Source of the DNA: Alphaproteobacteria bacterium
GTDB taxonomy: Bacteria; Pseudomonadota; Alphaproteobacteria; Micavibrionales; Micavibrionaceae
Length of the DNA stretch: 48,907 bases
Direction of reading: 5' to 3'
Assembly: GCA_020848095.1 (NCBI GenBank)
Contig: JADLAT010000010.1
Span: forward strand, 1-48,907
Shown here: positions 11,019 through 20,813 of the stretch, in pieces
Numbering within the stretch: the first letter of the stretch is position 1
Layout: each line of letters starts with the position of its first letter
Notes under the pieces: model-generated
Seen by the model: the letters and a program-made list of their open reading frames with translations, nothing else
Database searches by the model: none
What the model was told of the DNA's origin: nothing
Made by a program: the position numbers and the translations under genes

Positions 11019-11342
11019 ATGGAAGAGCAGGTAACAGGCACTGACGAAATTTCCAGCTATTTTGATGTTGTAGAAACAGATGCGCGGGGCAGGCCGATTT
11101 TGCTTGAGCCGTTGGCGGATGCGCAGGGGGATTTGCCAGCTTTGGCCAAGACCTTTACAGGTGCGGTTGAGGTGAAGAATGTTCCTCGGTTAAAATCTCT
11201 TAAAGAGATTATTGGTCAGAAAAACGCCGGACAGGATAATTTTCTGATCAAAGTTTCCTATCAAAAACCCCCGGTTGATCCGTCTTCAGACAGGTTTTCC
11301 ACGCCGGAGACCTTTCCCGTACCGGGTGTTTTCGCATTATAA
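11019..11342 (+). CDS. Small hypothetical protein
   Basis: A 107-residue protein of unknown function, beginning MEEQVTGTDEISSYFDVVET. ATG 11019 follows GGGAGAG at good spacing; a TTG six codons upstream is less likely. The protein has no signal peptide or membrane segment, a proline-rich C-terminus (YQKPPVDPSSD; ETFPVPGVFAL) and a basic central helix (RLKSLKEIIGQK). It follows the GluTR-like gene by 122 AT-rich bases and is closed by a clear terminator, so it may be its own unit or the end of a two-gene unit. Confidence 0.65.
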   Translation: MEEQVTGTDEISSYFDVVETDARGRPILLEPLADAQGDLPALAKTFTGAVEVKNVPRLKSLKEIIGQKNAGQDNFLIKVSYQKPPVDPSSDRFSTPETFPVPGVFAL

Positions 11343-11381
11343 GCGGCTCGGCGCGTTGAATTTAGCTGTTATCCTCTGCGT

Positions 11382-11414
11382 AATCACCCCGAGTTTTTCG
11401 GGGTGATTTTTTTT
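11382..11414 (+). terminator. Rho-independent terminator after the 11019 gene
   Basis: AATCACCCCGA and TCGGGGTGATT form an 11-bp stem with a short T-rich loop, followed by a run of T. It is oriented for the plus strand and touches the stop codon of the convergent acetyltransferase gene. Confidence 0.9.
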
Positions 11415-11946
11415 AACCGCATTGGAGCCAGTAGCGTTTACGCGCCGGAAACCTGTCCGTTTTTTGTGTTTCGTCCTGAAATTCGCCGCCGCAAAATTCA
11501 ACAACGCGCTGCCCGGCGATGTTGAGCGGATCGACCAGCACCAACGCGCGGTCTATGCCCAGATAGCAGATATAGGGCATGCCCTTTTGCAGGATTTTTT
11601 TGCCGAATCCTTTTTTGCGCATGGAGGGGCGGATGGTGAAGTTGACATGCCCGCCCCATTTTTCCAGATGCCAGTTGAGCCGGTGGCGGATGGTGATGCT
11701 GCCGATATATTCATCCTTTTTAACCAGCCACAATACGGTTTCCGGAACGGGCTCGACCCAATCCACGAAAGGGCGGCGTAAATACCGTTTTCCGGTATTA
11801 AGCTCTTCCACGTATTTATCAAAGTTTTTTTCAATCTCGCTACGGCTCAAGGATTTATAGCGCCCTTCGGCGTGGAATTCATCCAGGGCCTCTAAATAGC
11901 TTTGTTTGTATGCGGCGTTTGGTTTTACAAGTTTGGAGGCTGACAT
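11413..11946 (-). CDS. GNAT-family N-acetyltransferase
   Basis: A 177-residue protein with the GNAT acetyl-CoA-binding core. Strand beta4 and the pyrophosphate loop read VNFTIRPSMRKKGFGKKIL (Q/RxxGxG/A motif), followed by a helix and LGIDRALVLVDPLNIAGQRVVE, where the N is typical of motif B. It resembles the COG3981-type predicted acetyltransferases (YIGSITIRHRLN before motif A). The acceptor substrate cannot be read from the sequence. It is a single gene convergent with the 11019 unit; no linked operon partner. Confidence 0.8.
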   Translation of the reverse strand: MSASKLVKPNAAYKQSYLEALDEFHAEGRYKSLSRSEIEKNFDKYVEELNTGKRYLRRPFVDWVEPVPETVLWLVKKDEYIGSITIRHRLNWHLEKWGGHVNFTIRPSMRKKGFGKKILQKGMPYICYLGIDRALVLVDPLNIAGQRVVEFCGGEFQDETQKTDRFPARKRYWLQCG

Positions 11947-12155
11947 TGTTCGGGCGATCTTTTATGCAGGAAAAATATATCGGTTTTATTACAATCTAAA
12001 AGTAAATGCTTTGAATAACGTCCTGTTTTTTTTATAAGGATACATTCGTATGTCGAAACAGAGTGTGCACAGCTTTGCTTCCACGTCTTTGTTTCGCTAC
12101 GGCTTTATTTTATATATCAGAGTGCAGTCTTTTTCCAGAAAAAATTTTAGCCAAG

Positions 12156-12183
12156 GGGTACGGCCTTTTTACGGGTCGTACCC
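12156..12183. repeat. Inverted repeat downstream of maeB
   Basis: GGGTACG (12156-12162) and CGTACCC (12177-12183) can form a 7-bp stem. It lies 10 bases past the maeB stop and may serve as its terminator, although the T tract on the minus strand comes only after a dozen bases. The 247-base gap 11947-12193 holds no convincing gene. Confidence 0.4.
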
Positions 12184-12193
12184 TGTTTTGAAT

Positions 12194-14557
12194 TTATGCG
12201 CGTCCGGCGGCTGCTTTTTTTGCATCCGGTTGAGCCAGCTCCTGAGGTTTTGAAGCTCCGCCATGCTCTTCCTCGTGCACTTGCGCGCCGACGGTGGCGA
12301 TGGAGGTTACATTCACAATGCCGCGTGCGGAAACATAAGGCGTGACCACATGCACAGGCTTTGCAACGCCCAGCAAAAGCGGGCCGATGCTGATCCCCTC
12401 ACCGAAAATCTTCACCATATTAAAGGCGATGTTGGCGGCATCGACATTGGGCATGATGAAGATGTTGGCCTCACCGGTCAGGGTGGAGTTAGGCATGACC
12501 AGAGACCGGACTTTCTCGGAAAGCGCCGTATCTGCGTGCATCTCTCCATCAATTTCCAGTTCCGGATCACGGCGGCGAATGTCCTGATAGGCGGCGCGCA
12601 TTTTAATTGCCGATTCCGTATCGCCTGTGCCGAAATTTGAATGCGAGAGCAGGGCGACTTTCGGCTTAATACCGAAACGCTTGACCTCTTCCGCGGCCAG
12701 CAAGGCCATTTCGGATATCTGGGCGATCGAAGGGGTCGGGTTGATCTGCGTGTCGCAGAAGAAATACGTTCCCTTTGAGACCAGCAGGGCATTCATCGCC
12801 GCGGGTGTTTCCACGCCGGGCTTGAGGCCGATAATGTCGATCACGTCCCTGACGTGTTCCTTATACAGGCCAACCGTGCCGCAAATCATGGAATCGGCAT
12901 CGCCCCGGCGCACCATCAGTGCACCAATCACGGTAGTATTTGTACGTAATCTGGCGCGGGCAACGGCGGGGGTAACGCCCCGGCGCTCCATGATCTGGTG
13001 ATAATATTCCCAGTAATCGCGGTAGCGTGCGTCATTTTCCGGGTCGATCAGCTCAAAATCCGTGTCTTTTTTCATGCGCAGACCAAGGCGCTTGATCCGG
13101 GTTTCGATGACTTTTTCACGACCAATCAAAATCGGTTTAACGATTTTTTCGTCCAGCGCCAGTTGCACGGCCTGCAAGACCTGATTTTCCTCGGCTTCGC
13201 AGTAAACAACGCGTTTGGGGTTTTCTTTGGCCTTGGTGTAAACCGGGCGCATGATGAGCTGAGAGCGGACGTAAAAGCCGCGCAGGCGCTGTTCATAAGC
13301 TTCGAAATCGGTGATGGGGCGTGTGGCTACGCCACTTTCCATAGCGGCTTTGGCCACGGCAATCGGCAGATCAACAATCAGGCGCGGATCAAAGGGCTTG
13401 GGGATCAGGTATTCCGCACCAAATTCAAGGTTTTCATCGCTATAAACGCTTGTTACTTCGGCGGTAATTTCCTTACGGGCCAGCGCGGCGATGGCCTCAA
13501 CGCAGGCCAGTTTCATTTCCTCATTGATTGTGGTTGCGCCAACATCCAGCGCGCCGCGGAAGATAAAGGGGAAGCACAGGACGTTATTGACCTGATTGGT
13601 GTAGTCCGAGCGGCCTGTGCAGATGATCGCATCATCCCGCACTTCGCGGACCTCTTCGGGCATGATCTCCGGCGTCGGGTTGGCCAGTGTCATAATGAGC
13701 GGGTTTTTGCCCATGGATTTAACCATTGGCTTGGAAACGGCGCCAGCGGCGGAGAGACCGAGGAATACATCCGCATCCTTCATGGCATCGTCGAGCGTGC
13801 GCATATTGGTTTTGCGGGCGAATTTTGCCTTTTCGCTGTCAAGATCCGTCCGGCCTTCGTAGACCACACCTTCGCGGTCGCAAACGATGATGTTTTCTTT
13901 TTTCAGTCCCGCGCCCACCAGAAGGTTAAGGCAGGCAATGGCCGCCGCGCCCGCGCCATTGGCAACGAGGCGAATTTTAGAAATGTCGCGCCCGGAATAT
14001 AACAGCCAGTTTTTAAAGGCCGCCGTGACGATGATGGCCGTACCATGCTGGTCATCGTGGAAAACAGGGATATTCATGCGCTCTTTTAGTTTGCGCTCGA
14101 TCTCGAAGCATTCGGGGGCCTTGATGTCCTCAAGGTTGATCCCGCCATAGGTTGGCTCAAGCGAGGCCACGATATCCACGAATTTATCAACGTCCAGTTC
14201 GTCAATCTCAACATCGACAGAATCAATGTTGGAGAATTTTTTGAACAGAACGGATTTTCCTTCCATCACCGGTTTTGCGGCCAGCGGTCCAATCGCGCCC
14301 AATCCTAAAACGGCGGTGCCGTTGGTAATCACGGCAACCAGATTGCCTTTAGAGGTGTAATCATAGGCCTTTAGAGGATCTTTTTCGATCTCCTCGCAAG
14401 GGGCGGCCACGCCGGGAGAGTACGCCAGCGAGAGGTCGCGCTGGGTTGCCAGAGGTGTCGTCGGCTTGATGGCGATTTTGCCCGGCTCCGGATAGCGGTG
14501 GTAATCCAGGGCATCTGCCCACAGGGCTTCTTTGCTGCTTTTGCTCGGTGTCGTCAT
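12194..14557 (-). CDS. maeB: NADP-dependent malic enzyme with phosphotransacetylase-like C-terminal domain
   Basis: Converts malate to pyruvate, CO2 and NADPH, linking the citric acid cycle to gluconeogenesis. The 787-residue protein is the large MaeB type: residues 1 to about 430 are the malic enzyme part ([13 protein letters not shown] near the N-terminus, [14 protein letters not shown] metal/substrate region, [11 protein letters not shown] nucleotide fold) and the rest resembles phosphate acetyltransferase ([14 protein letters not shown] onward). In this family the Pta part is regulatory, responding to acetyl-CoA, and is not thought to be an active transferase. The fused form is common in Alphaproteobacteria. 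It stands alone, downstream of the tRNA-Leu gene. Confidence 0.95.
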   Translation of the reverse strand: MTTPSKSSKEALWADALDYHRYPEPGKIAIKPTTPLATQRDLSLAYSPGVAAPCEEIEKDPLKAYDYTSKGNLVAVITNGTAVLGLGAIGPLAAKPVMEGKSVLFKKFSNIDSVDVEIDELDVDKFVDIVASLEPTYGGINLEDIKAPECFEIERKLKERMNIPVFHDDQHGTAIIVTAAFKNWLLYSGRDISKIRLVANGAGAAAIACLNLLVGAGLKKENIIVCDREGVVYEGRTDLDSEKAKFARKTNMRTLDDAMKDADVFLGLSAAGAVSKPMVKSMGKNPLIMTLANPTPEIMPEEVREVRDDAIICTGRSDYTNQVNNVLCFPFIFRGALDVGATTINEEMKLACVEAIAALARKEITAEVTSVYSDENLEFGAEYLIPKPFDPRLIVDLPIAVAKAAMESGVATRPITDFEAYEQRLRGFYVRSQLIMRPVYTKAKENPKRVVYCEAEENQVLQAVQLALDEKIVKPILIGREKVIETRIKRLGLRMKKDTDFELIDPENDARYRDYWEYYHQIMERRGVTPAVARARLRTNTTVIGALMVRRGDADSMICGTVGLYKEHVRDVIDIIGLKPGVETPAAMNALLVSKGTYFFCDTQINPTPSIAQISEMALLAAEEVKRFGIKPKVALLSHSNFGTGDTESAIKMRAAYQDIRRRDPELEIDGEMHADTALSEKVRSLVMPNSTLTGEANIFIMPNVDAANIAFNMVKIFGEGISIGPLLLGVAKPVHVVTPYVSARGIVNVTSIATVGAQVHEEEHGGASKPQELAQPDAKKAAAGRA

Positions 14558-14654
14558 TTTTGCAAGGCCGTTCTTGTTGTTGGTTATCTTTATCCGCGTC
14601 AGGCCGGAAGACTCTTTTTATTGAGTGTCCTTCATGGCTTTAGCGAGGTATGAA

Positions 14655-14740
14655 TGGTGCGGCCGAGAGGACTTGAACCTCCACGGGATTGCTCCCACAG
14701 CGACCTCAACGCTGCGCGTCTACCGTTCCGCCACGGCCGC
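14655..14740 (-). tRNA. tRNA-Leu (anticodon GAG)
   Basis: On the minus strand an acceptor stem GCGGCCG pairs with CGGCCGC, followed by discriminator A and an encoded CCA. The D region GCGGAACGGTAGACGC, anticodon stem CAGCG/CGCTG with loop TTGAGGT (anticodon GAG), a long type II variable arm (TGGGAGCAATCCCGT) and the T arm GGAGGTTCAAGTCCTCT are all present. It reads CUC and CUU leucine codons. The 86-base length fits a class II tRNA. Confidence 0.96.
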
Positions 14741-14827
14741 ATACCCTTCAAGGCCATCCTGATAGCAAATGAAACGGGAGTGCGCAAGGGGCTTTGCGCG
14801 TTGCAGTGCGGGATAAAAAGACGATTT

Positions 14828-15715
14828 TTATATGGGGCTGACGGGGGCGTTATGAATTTCGTCAATAATGGCCTGAAGATGTTTACGGCTTGCAAGTTCC
14901 TGCAGGTCTGAGCATTCCTCGTTGGTCAAAGAGGCCAATGAAAGCCCGTGAGGGGCCAGAGCCTCATTAAGGAGGATTATGCACTCTTCCGGCTCTATCG
15001 CGTTGTTTGTAGAGGCTGAAAATGCGGCGGCGAGGTCGGGAAGTCTGCCTGATTTGTGGTCATAATTTTTAAAATGACTTGCCCCTTTCTGGCTTTGTAT
15101 CTGTGCAAGGTCTCTTTTTCTCATGTTATCCGGGGCGTAAGCGGCCAGAACATGCCCGCCATTATGCTCTATATAGTTGATCATATTGGCAAATGTTCTT
15201 CCCCGGTCGTAAACATGATCGGCCAGAATAAAGTATTCCGGTGATGTGTCGGTCATATTGGCGGTCAGGAAGGGGAATTCTCCCGATTGAAGCGCCGGAT
15301 CGGCGATATAGTGCTGGCGGCGCACCAGTGATGTCAAAAAGCCGCTTTGCAGGCTGTTTACATGCCAATTATTTCTGTCCAGCTGGTGTTGTTCATACAG
15401 GGCATCGGCTTTGACCCATTTTATATGGGATGCGTTTTTGCTCTGTAAAAAATCTCCTGATCCAAGCGATGTAAGAAGGATGTCTGTTGCAATTCGCCCT
15501 GCAGGACTGGAGTGATTTCTAGGGTCTTTTTGAGGGTAGAAAATATTAATTCTTTGTGTCTCTTTGATGGATGTCCCCTGTTTATCGAGTTCTTCTATCA
15601 TGTGGCGCAGTAATTCACCTCTGTGTGTGGCGACGGGGGGAAAGTCCGCGCGCACAGGTTTGCGTTCGGCCGGGTTGGTTAATGTTTTTGCGAATATTTT
15701 TTCAAGAGGTTGCAT
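14828..15715 (-). CDS. Phosphoribosyltransferase-fold protein of unknown substrate
   Basis: A 295-residue soluble protein. Residues 163-175, ILADHVYDRGRTF, followed by a helix and GGHVLAAYA, match the PRPP-binding loop of type I phosphoribosyltransferases (hydrophobic strand, acidic pair, then a TG-T-like turn), though the usual DD is replaced by DHVYD and TG by RG. About 100 residues on each side are not familiar. No purine, pyrimidine or competence genes adjoin it, so substrate and role cannot be guessed. The fold assignment rests on this one motif. ATG 15715 is the natural start. tRNA-Leu lies immediately downstream on the same strand. Confidence 0.55.
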   Translation of the reverse strand: MQPLEKIFAKTLTNPAERKPVRADFPPVATHRGELLRHMIEELDKQGTSIKETQRINIFYPQKDPRNHSSPAGRIATDILLTSLGSGDFLQSKNASHIKWVKADALYEQHQLDRNNWHVNSLQSGFLTSLVRRQHYIADPALQSGEFPFLTANMTDTSPEYFILADHVYDRGRTFANMINYIEHNGGHVLAAYAPDNMRKRDLAQIQSQKGASHFKNYDHKSGRLPDLAAAFSASTNNAIEPEECIILLNEALAPHGLSLASLTNEECSDLQELASRKHLQAIIDEIHNAPVSPI

Positions 15716-15826
15716 AAGGCATTCTTTGCCATAATGTTGATGGTTCTGTCAAGGATTTGAGTGAATGTCTTGAAGCTGAGTTCCATATCTTGAGATTTTT
15801 CTTTTGGCAGGTTATATCGTTTGCTT

Positions 15827-16453
15827 ATGGACTGGAAAATTTCAAATGATTCAATAACGTATCCGGAAGCTCTGGCCTTTATGGATGAGCGCGTCGCCGC
15901 GATTCATGCCGGGCAGGCGGCGGAGTGTGTATGGCTTTTGGAGCATCCCCCGCTTTATACGGGCGGGACGAGCGCGCGGGATTCCGGGCTGTTGCAGGCC
16001 CGGTTTCCGGTTTATGCCAGTGGGCGCGGCGGGCAGTACACCTATCACGGGCCGGGCCAGCGTGTGGCCTATGTCATGATGGATTTAAAAAAACGTCAAA
16101 GCACGCCGGATCTTAAAAAATATGTCTGGAGTCTTGAGGAATGGATTATTCGTACGCTGGCGGTGTTTGAGATTAAGGGAGAGCGTCGCTGCGGACGTGT
16201 GGGAATATGGGTGGTCTGCCCGGATGGTACGGAGAAGAAAATTGCGGCCATTGGCGTGCGCGTGCGTCACTGGATCACGCTTCATGGTATTGCCATCAAT
16301 GTGAACCCCGATCTGTCACATTTTGAGGGGATCGTGCCATGCGGCATTGCGGAGCATGGGGTCACCAGTATGGCGGCTCTGGGCCATGGGGTTGATATGG
16401 CGGCGCTGGATGAGGTCTTGCGGTCGCATGCGGATGTTTTGACGGCGGCGTGA
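15827..16453 (+). CDS. lipB: Octanoyl-[acyl carrier protein]:protein octanoyltransferase
   Basis: Transfers octanoyl groups from acyl carrier protein to lipoyl domains, the first step of lipoate assembly on pyruvate and 2-oxoglutarate dehydrogenases. The 208-residue protein has the LipB motifs [12 protein letters not shown] (residues 67-78), the catalytic lysine K138 in [21 protein letters not shown] (149-159) and the catalytic cysteine C172 in VPCGI. ATG 15827 is used; a TTG two codons upstream is less likely. lipA is not in the window. A terminator-like hairpin overlaps its stop codon. Confidence 0.95.
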   Translation: MDWKISNDSITYPEALAFMDERVAAIHAGQAAECVWLLEHPPLYTGGTSARDSGLLQARFPVYASGRGGQYTYHGPGQRVAYVMMDLKKRQSTPDLKKYVWSLEEWIIRTLAVFEIKGERRCGRVGIWVVCPDGTEKKIAAIGVRVRHWITLHGIAINVNPDLSHFEGIVPCGIAEHGVTSMAALGHGVDMAALDEVLRSHADVLTAA

Positions 16454-16495
16454 CCTCGTTTTGGGGCATTGACGGCTCAGGCGGGGTCATTTTTA
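16451..16495 (+). terminator. Possible terminator after lipB
   Basis: TGACCTCG (16451-16458) can pair with CGGGGTCA (16482-16489, one G-U pair), followed by TTTTT. The loop is long (23 bases), so this is tentative. Confidence 0.4.
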
Positions 16496-16519
16496 GTTCA
16501 TGGTGGCGCTATTGCCCCT

Positions 16520-17404
16520 CTAATCCGCGGCCAGCCTCATAAGACGTGCGCCAACAAAATCTGCAATAAAGTTATTCATTTTATCAATGTCATTCTTTAG
16601 ACTACTGTAATTGCTGTTTTTTGTGTTTGTTGTCTCATCCATATAGAGGGCTTTGTTGATTTCGATCTGCAGGGAGTGGTAGCCCATTGCCGGATTTGAG
16701 TATTGATCGACCAGGACGACGCCCTTATAGGGGTCATTTATGGTGACGTTGTAACCCAGATTTTGTAGGAAAGTGCGCAGCTCTCGCGTGAAATCCGGAG
16801 CGCAGCTCGTACCGTCGCGATCGCCCAGAACAAAATCGCAGGATTGCGCCTGTCCATGGGTAAGGCCGGTTGCCGTTTTCGGGTAGGCACTGCTGGCGGG
16901 CATGGAGTGGCAGTTAATGTGCCAGATTTGTCCGAAATTATAGTGCGCTTCGGCGATCAGGGTTTTAAGCGCCTGATGATAAGGGATGTAGCAGCGTTCT
17001 ATCCGGCTCAGGATTTCATGGCTTTCCAAGGCACGATCGTAAACCGGTATGCCGGGCCGGACAAGGCGGCGGATTAACCCGATCCCGGCGTGTGAGCGCG
17101 GGCTGGGCATGATGGGGAATGGACCTTGCCAGAGGTGGTTGCCTAGAAGTTCGGAATCGATGTCATCAATTTTGCGGTTGGGGTCGATATAGCTGCGCGG
17201 GAAATGAGCCTGAAGAAAATGCGCTCCATGGGCGGTGCAGGCGTTGAATAGATCTTCAACAAAATTATCCTCTGCACTTTTTAAGATATTAAAATCACAG
17301 GAATAATTAAAGTCATCCGGATACGCGTTCCCGCTATGCGGCGAGTCGTAAATCAGGGGCAGCGCCGCCGTTTGCGGTGGTGAAATGCTAAAAACATCGC
17401 TCAT
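16520..17404 (-). CDS. N-formylglutamate amidohydrolase family protein
   Basis: A 294-residue protein of the N-formylglutamate amidohydrolase family. Characteristic stretches are LIYDSPHSGNAYP near the N-terminus (HSG, metal region), DNFVEDLF, FPRSYIDPNR (residues about 68-77), WHINCHSMPA and, near the end, SLQIEINKALYMDE. In histidine breakdown this enzyme (HutG) turns N-formylglutamate into glutamate and formate. No other hut gene is nearby, so the true amide substrate is uncertain and I give no symbol. It is divergent from serS, with 157 bases between starts. Confidence 0.85.
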   Translation of the reverse strand: MSDVFSISPPQTAALPLIYDSPHSGNAYPDDFNYSCDFNILKSAEDNFVEDLFNACTAHGAHFLQAHFPRSYIDPNRKIDDIDSELLGNHLWQGPFPIMPSPRSHAGIGLIRRLVRPGIPVYDRALESHEILSRIERCYIPYHQALKTLIAEAHYNFGQIWHINCHSMPASSAYPKTATGLTHGQAQSCDFVLGDRDGTSCAPDFTRELRTFLQNLGYNVTINDPYKGVVLVDQYSNPAMGYHSLQIEINKALYMDETTNTKNSNYSSLKNDIDKMNNFIADFVGARLMRLAAD

Positions 17405-17561
17405 CTTTTTGTTTTAGCATGAAGAATGTAAATATTCTATGAGTGTGCTTTAAGAGGGTTGTAAAAAGCTGCGTGACCTGCGTTTAAAAAATGACTATAA
17501 AACAGGGATGGCGGCGGCTTGGCAGCGTATGCGGGGGCCGCAAAAAAATCAGGGAATAAAA

Positions 17562-18833
17562 ATGCACGATATTAAAACCATTCGCGACAATCCGGACGCT
17601 TTCGATGCGGCGATGAAACGTCGTAAGCTGGGCGCTCAATCTTCCGATATTTTGAAGCTGGATGAGGAACGGCGCGGGGCGCAGACGGCGTTGCAGGAGC
17701 TACAGGCGCAGCGCAATGCGGAGTCGCAAAAAATTGGCGAGATCAAGAAATCCGGCGGGGATGCTTCCGAAGTGATGGCGCAGGTTACGGCGCTAAAGAA
17801 TGAAATGGCGATTCTGGAAGAGCGGGAGCGCACTTTGGCAGATTCTCTGAGTCAACATCTGGCGGCGCTGCCGAATGTTCTTTCTGCTGCGGTGCCCGAT
17901 GGGGCGGATGAAAATGATAATGTAGAGCTGCGCCGCTGGGGTGATCCGCGCGCGGATAAGGTGCCGGAGCATTTCGAGATCGGTGAGGCGCTAGGGCTTA
18001 TGGACGCGGAGACGGCGGCCAAGATGTCGGGTTCGCGCTTTACCATTTTGAGCGGCGCTCTGGCTCGGCTGGAGCGGGCTTTGGGTATGTTTTTTTTGGA
18101 TGTACACACGGGCGAGCATGGTTATACCGAAGTCTCTCCGCCGTTGCTGGTGAAGGATCATGCCATGTTTGGCACCGGACAGCTCCCGAAATTTGCGGAG
18201 GATCAGTTTCGTACAACGCGTGATGACTGGCTTTTGCCGACGGCTGAGGTTCCACTTACCAATATGGTGGCTGAGAGCATTATTGAGCCTGCAACGCTGC
18301 CGCGTCGCTATACGGCCTTTACGCCGTGTTTCCGTCAGGAGGCCGGGGCGGCGGGAAGAGATACGCGCGGGATGATCCGCCAGCACCAGTTCTATAAGGT
18401 AGAGATGGTGAGTGTCATGCTGCCTGAGGAAAGCGAAGCCGAGCATGAGCGCATGACGCGTTGCGCCGAGACGGTGCTGGAAAAGCTGGGGCTGGCGCAC
18501 AGAACAATTGTTTTATGCTCCGGCGATACGGGGTTTGGCGCAATCCGGACTTATGATATTGAGGTCTGGTTGCCGGGGCAGCAGCGTTATCGTGAGATTT
18601 CGAGCTGTTCCAATTGCGGGGATTTTCAGGCGCGGCGCATGAATGCACGCTACCGTGCCGGGGAGAAAGATATCCGGTTCGTTCACACGCTTAATGGTTC
18701 TGGTGTGGCGGTCGGGCGGGCTTTGATCGCGGTGATGGAGAATTACTACGATCCGAGCGATGGCGGCATTTTTGTGCCGGACGCTTTGAAGCCCTATATG
18801 GGCGGTGTTCAGAAAATTTTGAAAACGGCGTGA
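17562..18833 (+). CDS. serS: Seryl-tRNA synthetase
   Basis: Class II synthetase charging tRNA-Ser. The 423-residue protein has the N-terminal coiled-coil arm that grips tRNA-Ser (residues about 30-105, rich in Glu/Lys/Gln/Ala) and catalytic motifs: [19 protein letters not shown] (motif 2) and [17 protein letters not shown] (motif 3). Start [14 protein letters not shown] at 17562 is preceded by AGGGA and matches the family; an in-frame start at 17508 adds 18 residues with no family likeness. It begins the plus-strand run that leads into pcm and the export genes. Confidence 0.97.
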   Translation: MHDIKTIRDNPDAFDAAMKRRKLGAQSSDILKLDEERRGAQTALQELQAQRNAESQKIGEIKKSGGDASEVMAQVTALKNEMAILEERERTLADSLSQHLAALPNVLSAAVPDGADENDNVELRRWGDPRADKVPEHFEIGEALGLMDAETAAKMSGSRFTILSGALARLERALGMFFLDVHTGEHGYTEVSPPLLVKDHAMFGTGQLPKFAEDQFRTTRDDWLLPTAEVPLTNMVAESIIEPATLPRRYTAFTPCFRQEAGAAGRDTRGMIRQHQFYKVEMVSVMLPEESEAEHERMTRCAETVLEKLGLAHRTIVLCSGDTGFGAIRTYDIEVWLPGQQRYREISSCSNCGDFQARRMNARYRAGEKDIRFVHTLNGSGVAVGRALIAVMENYYDPSDGGIFVPDALKPYMGGVQKILKTA

Positions 18834-18968
18834 TTTTTTTATTATCCCGCTCATAGCCTCTGGGGCGCTGAGCGGCGATGTGATAGACTTCCTGGAATCC
18901 AGGCGGTGTTTTTTCCAGAGGAAATTTGCTGTCGCCCTTTGTCTATATGCTTTTCACAGGTTTTCATT

Positions 18969-19733
18969 ATGAACACGCAAGGCTTGAATAAAAGAATCCG
19001 TCTTATTATGGAGCTTCGTAATAAGGGCGTGATTGATACAAAAGTCCTCTCGGCGATGGAGCGCGTGCCGCGCGATGAATTTGTGCCGGCGGCGGTGAAA
19101 GATCAGGCCTGGGAGGATATGGCCCTGCCGATCGGGCGCGGGCAGACGATCAGCCAGCCCTTTATCGTGGCCAGCATGACGGCGGCGCTGGATCTTTCGG
19201 ACCGGGATAAAGTGCTTGAGATCGGGACGGGCTGCGGTTATCAAACTGCGATTTTGGCCCGGCTGTGTCGCCGGGTTTATTCGATCGAGCGGCATAAAAT
19301 TCTGCTGGCGCGGGCGGAACAAATGTTTGAATCCTTGAAATTGCGCAATGTGACGGCTATCGCCGGGGACGGGATGAAGGGCTGGCCGACCATGCATGGC
19401 ATAGATCAGGCCCCGTTTGATAAGATAATCTGTACGGCGGCGGCGCGGGAAAAGCCCCCGCAGGCCTTGCTTAGCCAGCTGCGTGTCGGCGGTGTTATGG
19501 TCATCCCCGTGGGGCCGAGCGGCGATCAGATGTTAAAGCGTTATCACAAGGACACGGTGGAATCATATTCGGTGCGCAATCTTATGCCGGTGCGTTTTGT
19601 GCCGCTATTGCCCGATATCGCCAGCGAGAGCGGCGCGCCGGTGGATGATGATGATGCGGAGAGTGAGCGAGCGCTGCGCTCTACGGCTGAATACGGCAAA
19701 GCTGGACGGATTTTAGCTGAGGGTGTATCCTGA
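18969..19733 (+). CDS. pcm: Protein-L-isoaspartate O-methyltransferase
   Basis: Repairs aged proteins by methylating L-isoaspartyl residues with S-adenosylmethionine. The 254-residue product carries the PCMT signature: ERVPRDEFVP, GRGQTISQPFIVASMT, and the SAM-binding VLEIGTGCGYQTAILA. A C-terminal extension of about 40 residues is acidic (DDDDAESERALR). ATG 18969 gives the family start MNTQGLNKRIRLIMEL; upstream in-frame starts add a non-conserved leader. It ends 6 bases before the NlpD-like gene; pcm next to nlpD is also the order in Gammaproteobacteria, so the coupling is old. Confidence 0.93.
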   Translation: MNTQGLNKRIRLIMELRNKGVIDTKVLSAMERVPRDEFVPAAVKDQAWEDMALPIGRGQTISQPFIVASMTAALDLSDRDKVLEIGTGCGYQTAILARLCRRVYSIERHKILLARAEQMFESLKLRNVTAIAGDGMKGWPTMHGIDQAPFDKIICTAAAREKPPQALLSQLRVGGVMVIPVGPSGDQMLKRYHKDTVESYSVRNLMPVRFVPLLPDIASESGAPVDDDDAESERALRSTAEYGKAGRILAEGVS

Positions 19734-19739
19734 TTGACG

Positions 19740-20789
19740 ATGAAAGCGTATCGTTCATTCATCTTTTCTGCCGGATTTCTCGGCGCAGTTTTCTTGATTT
19801 CAGGGTGCTTTGGGCCGCAGAGGCCGGCGCCCGTGGTTTTGTACGGGCAAACGCCGGGGGAAGGCAGCGGCGGCGTGCATACGGTTTCACGCGGGGAGAC
19901 GATCAGCAGCATCGCCCGGCGCTATGATATCGTTATGCGCGATATCGTGGTGGGCAATGCTTTAAGTGCGCCTTTTGTCCTGCAACCGGGGCAGCGGATT
20001 AAGCTGCCGCCGCCGCGTGCGTATAAAGCGCGTGCCGGGGATACGGTTTATAGTGTTTCCCGGTTGTTTGAGGTCAGCAGTACCGAGCTGGCGACGCTTA
20101 ATCGTCTCTCGCCGCCTTATGCCCTTAAAGTGGGGCAGACGCTCAAACTGCCTTCGCTGGATGCGCAAAATCTTGCGGGCGCCGCGCCCGTGCCGCCGGT
20201 GAGGGCTGAAAATCTGGCCGGGCGCAATTCTTCTGCTGTGCCTCCACCGGGGAGAAAGCCGATTTACCGCTTTGCTGGCGCCATGCCGCCATCGTCGGCG
20301 GTGGTTCCTGATAACAGGGGGGGCGAGGCAGATGCACCGCGCCAAAGTTCCGAAAAACATCAGGCCAGCGCGGCTAAAGCTAAAATTGTTGCCCGTACGC
20401 CGCCGCGGGCTTCTTCCAAATTTATGCAGCCCGTATCGGGGCGCGTGGTTTCCGGCTATGGCTCAAAGGCCGATGGTCTTCATAATGACGGGATTAATAT
20501 TGCCGCCCCGCGCGGCACGCAGGTTCAGGCGGCGGAAAATGGCGTTGTCGTTTACGCGGGGAGCGAGCTTAAAGGTTCCGGCAATCTGGTGCTGATCCGT
20601 CATGACGGGCGCTGGATGACCGCTTATGCGCATATGGATTCTATCAAGGTTAAACGCGGCGATACGGTCAAGCGCGGGCAGCAGATTGGCGCAGTTGGCT
20701 CAACGGGGTCTGTGGATACGCCGCAATTGCATTTTGAAATCCGGCGCGGGACGGAGGCAATTAACCCCGAACGCTATCTTGAGAGTTAA
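19740..20789 (+). CDS. NlpD-like lipoprotein: two LysM domains and a degenerate M23 domain
   Basis: A 349-residue envelope lipoprotein. Lipobox LISGC puts the lipid cysteine at residue 23. Two LysM repeats for peptidoglycan follow (HTVSRGETISSIARRYDI; KARAGDTVYSVSRLFEV). A linker leads to a C-terminal LytM/M23 domain (PVSGRVVSGYG to LHFEIRRG). The usual first zinc motif HxxxD reads HNDGIN, so the aspartate is missing, although HFEI and AYAH remain. By analogy with NlpD and EnvC it may activate an amidase during division rather than cut peptidoglycan itself; this is inference. ATG 19740 is used rather than the TTG two codons before. It is 6 bases downstream of pcm. Confidence 0.85.
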   Translation: MKAYRSFIFSAGFLGAVFLISGCFGPQRPAPVVLYGQTPGEGSGGVHTVSRGETISSIARRYDIVMRDIVVGNALSAPFVLQPGQRIKLPPPRAYKARAGDTVYSVSRLFEVSSTELATLNRLSPPYALKVGQTLKLPSLDAQNLAGAAPVPPVRAENLAGRNSSAVPPPGRKPIYRFAGAMPPSSAVVPDNRGGEADAPRQSSEKHQASAAKAKIVARTPPRASSKFMQPVSGRVVSGYGSKADGLHNDGINIAAPRGTQVQAAENGVVVYAGSELKGSGNLVLIRHDGRWMTAYAHMDSIKVKRGDTVKRGQQIGAVGSTGSVDTPQLHFEIRRGTEAINPERYLES

Positions 20790-20813
20790 GACGATGATGA
20801 AGGGGGCCTATAA

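Noticed and set aside
12050..12253. A 67-residue plus-strand frame with a nearby AAGGA, overlapping the maeB 3' end
   Set aside because: It overlaps maeB by about 60 bases, has a non-protein-like composition and no recognisable family; the gap is better read as intergenic with an inverted repeat.
12998..14002. Long plus-strand frame of 334 codons
   Set aside because: Shadow of maeB on the opposite strand; no ribosome site or family.
18890..18902. CCTGGAATCCAGG palindrome before pcm
   Set aside because: Five-base arms with a short loop; not enough to call a terminator or operator.
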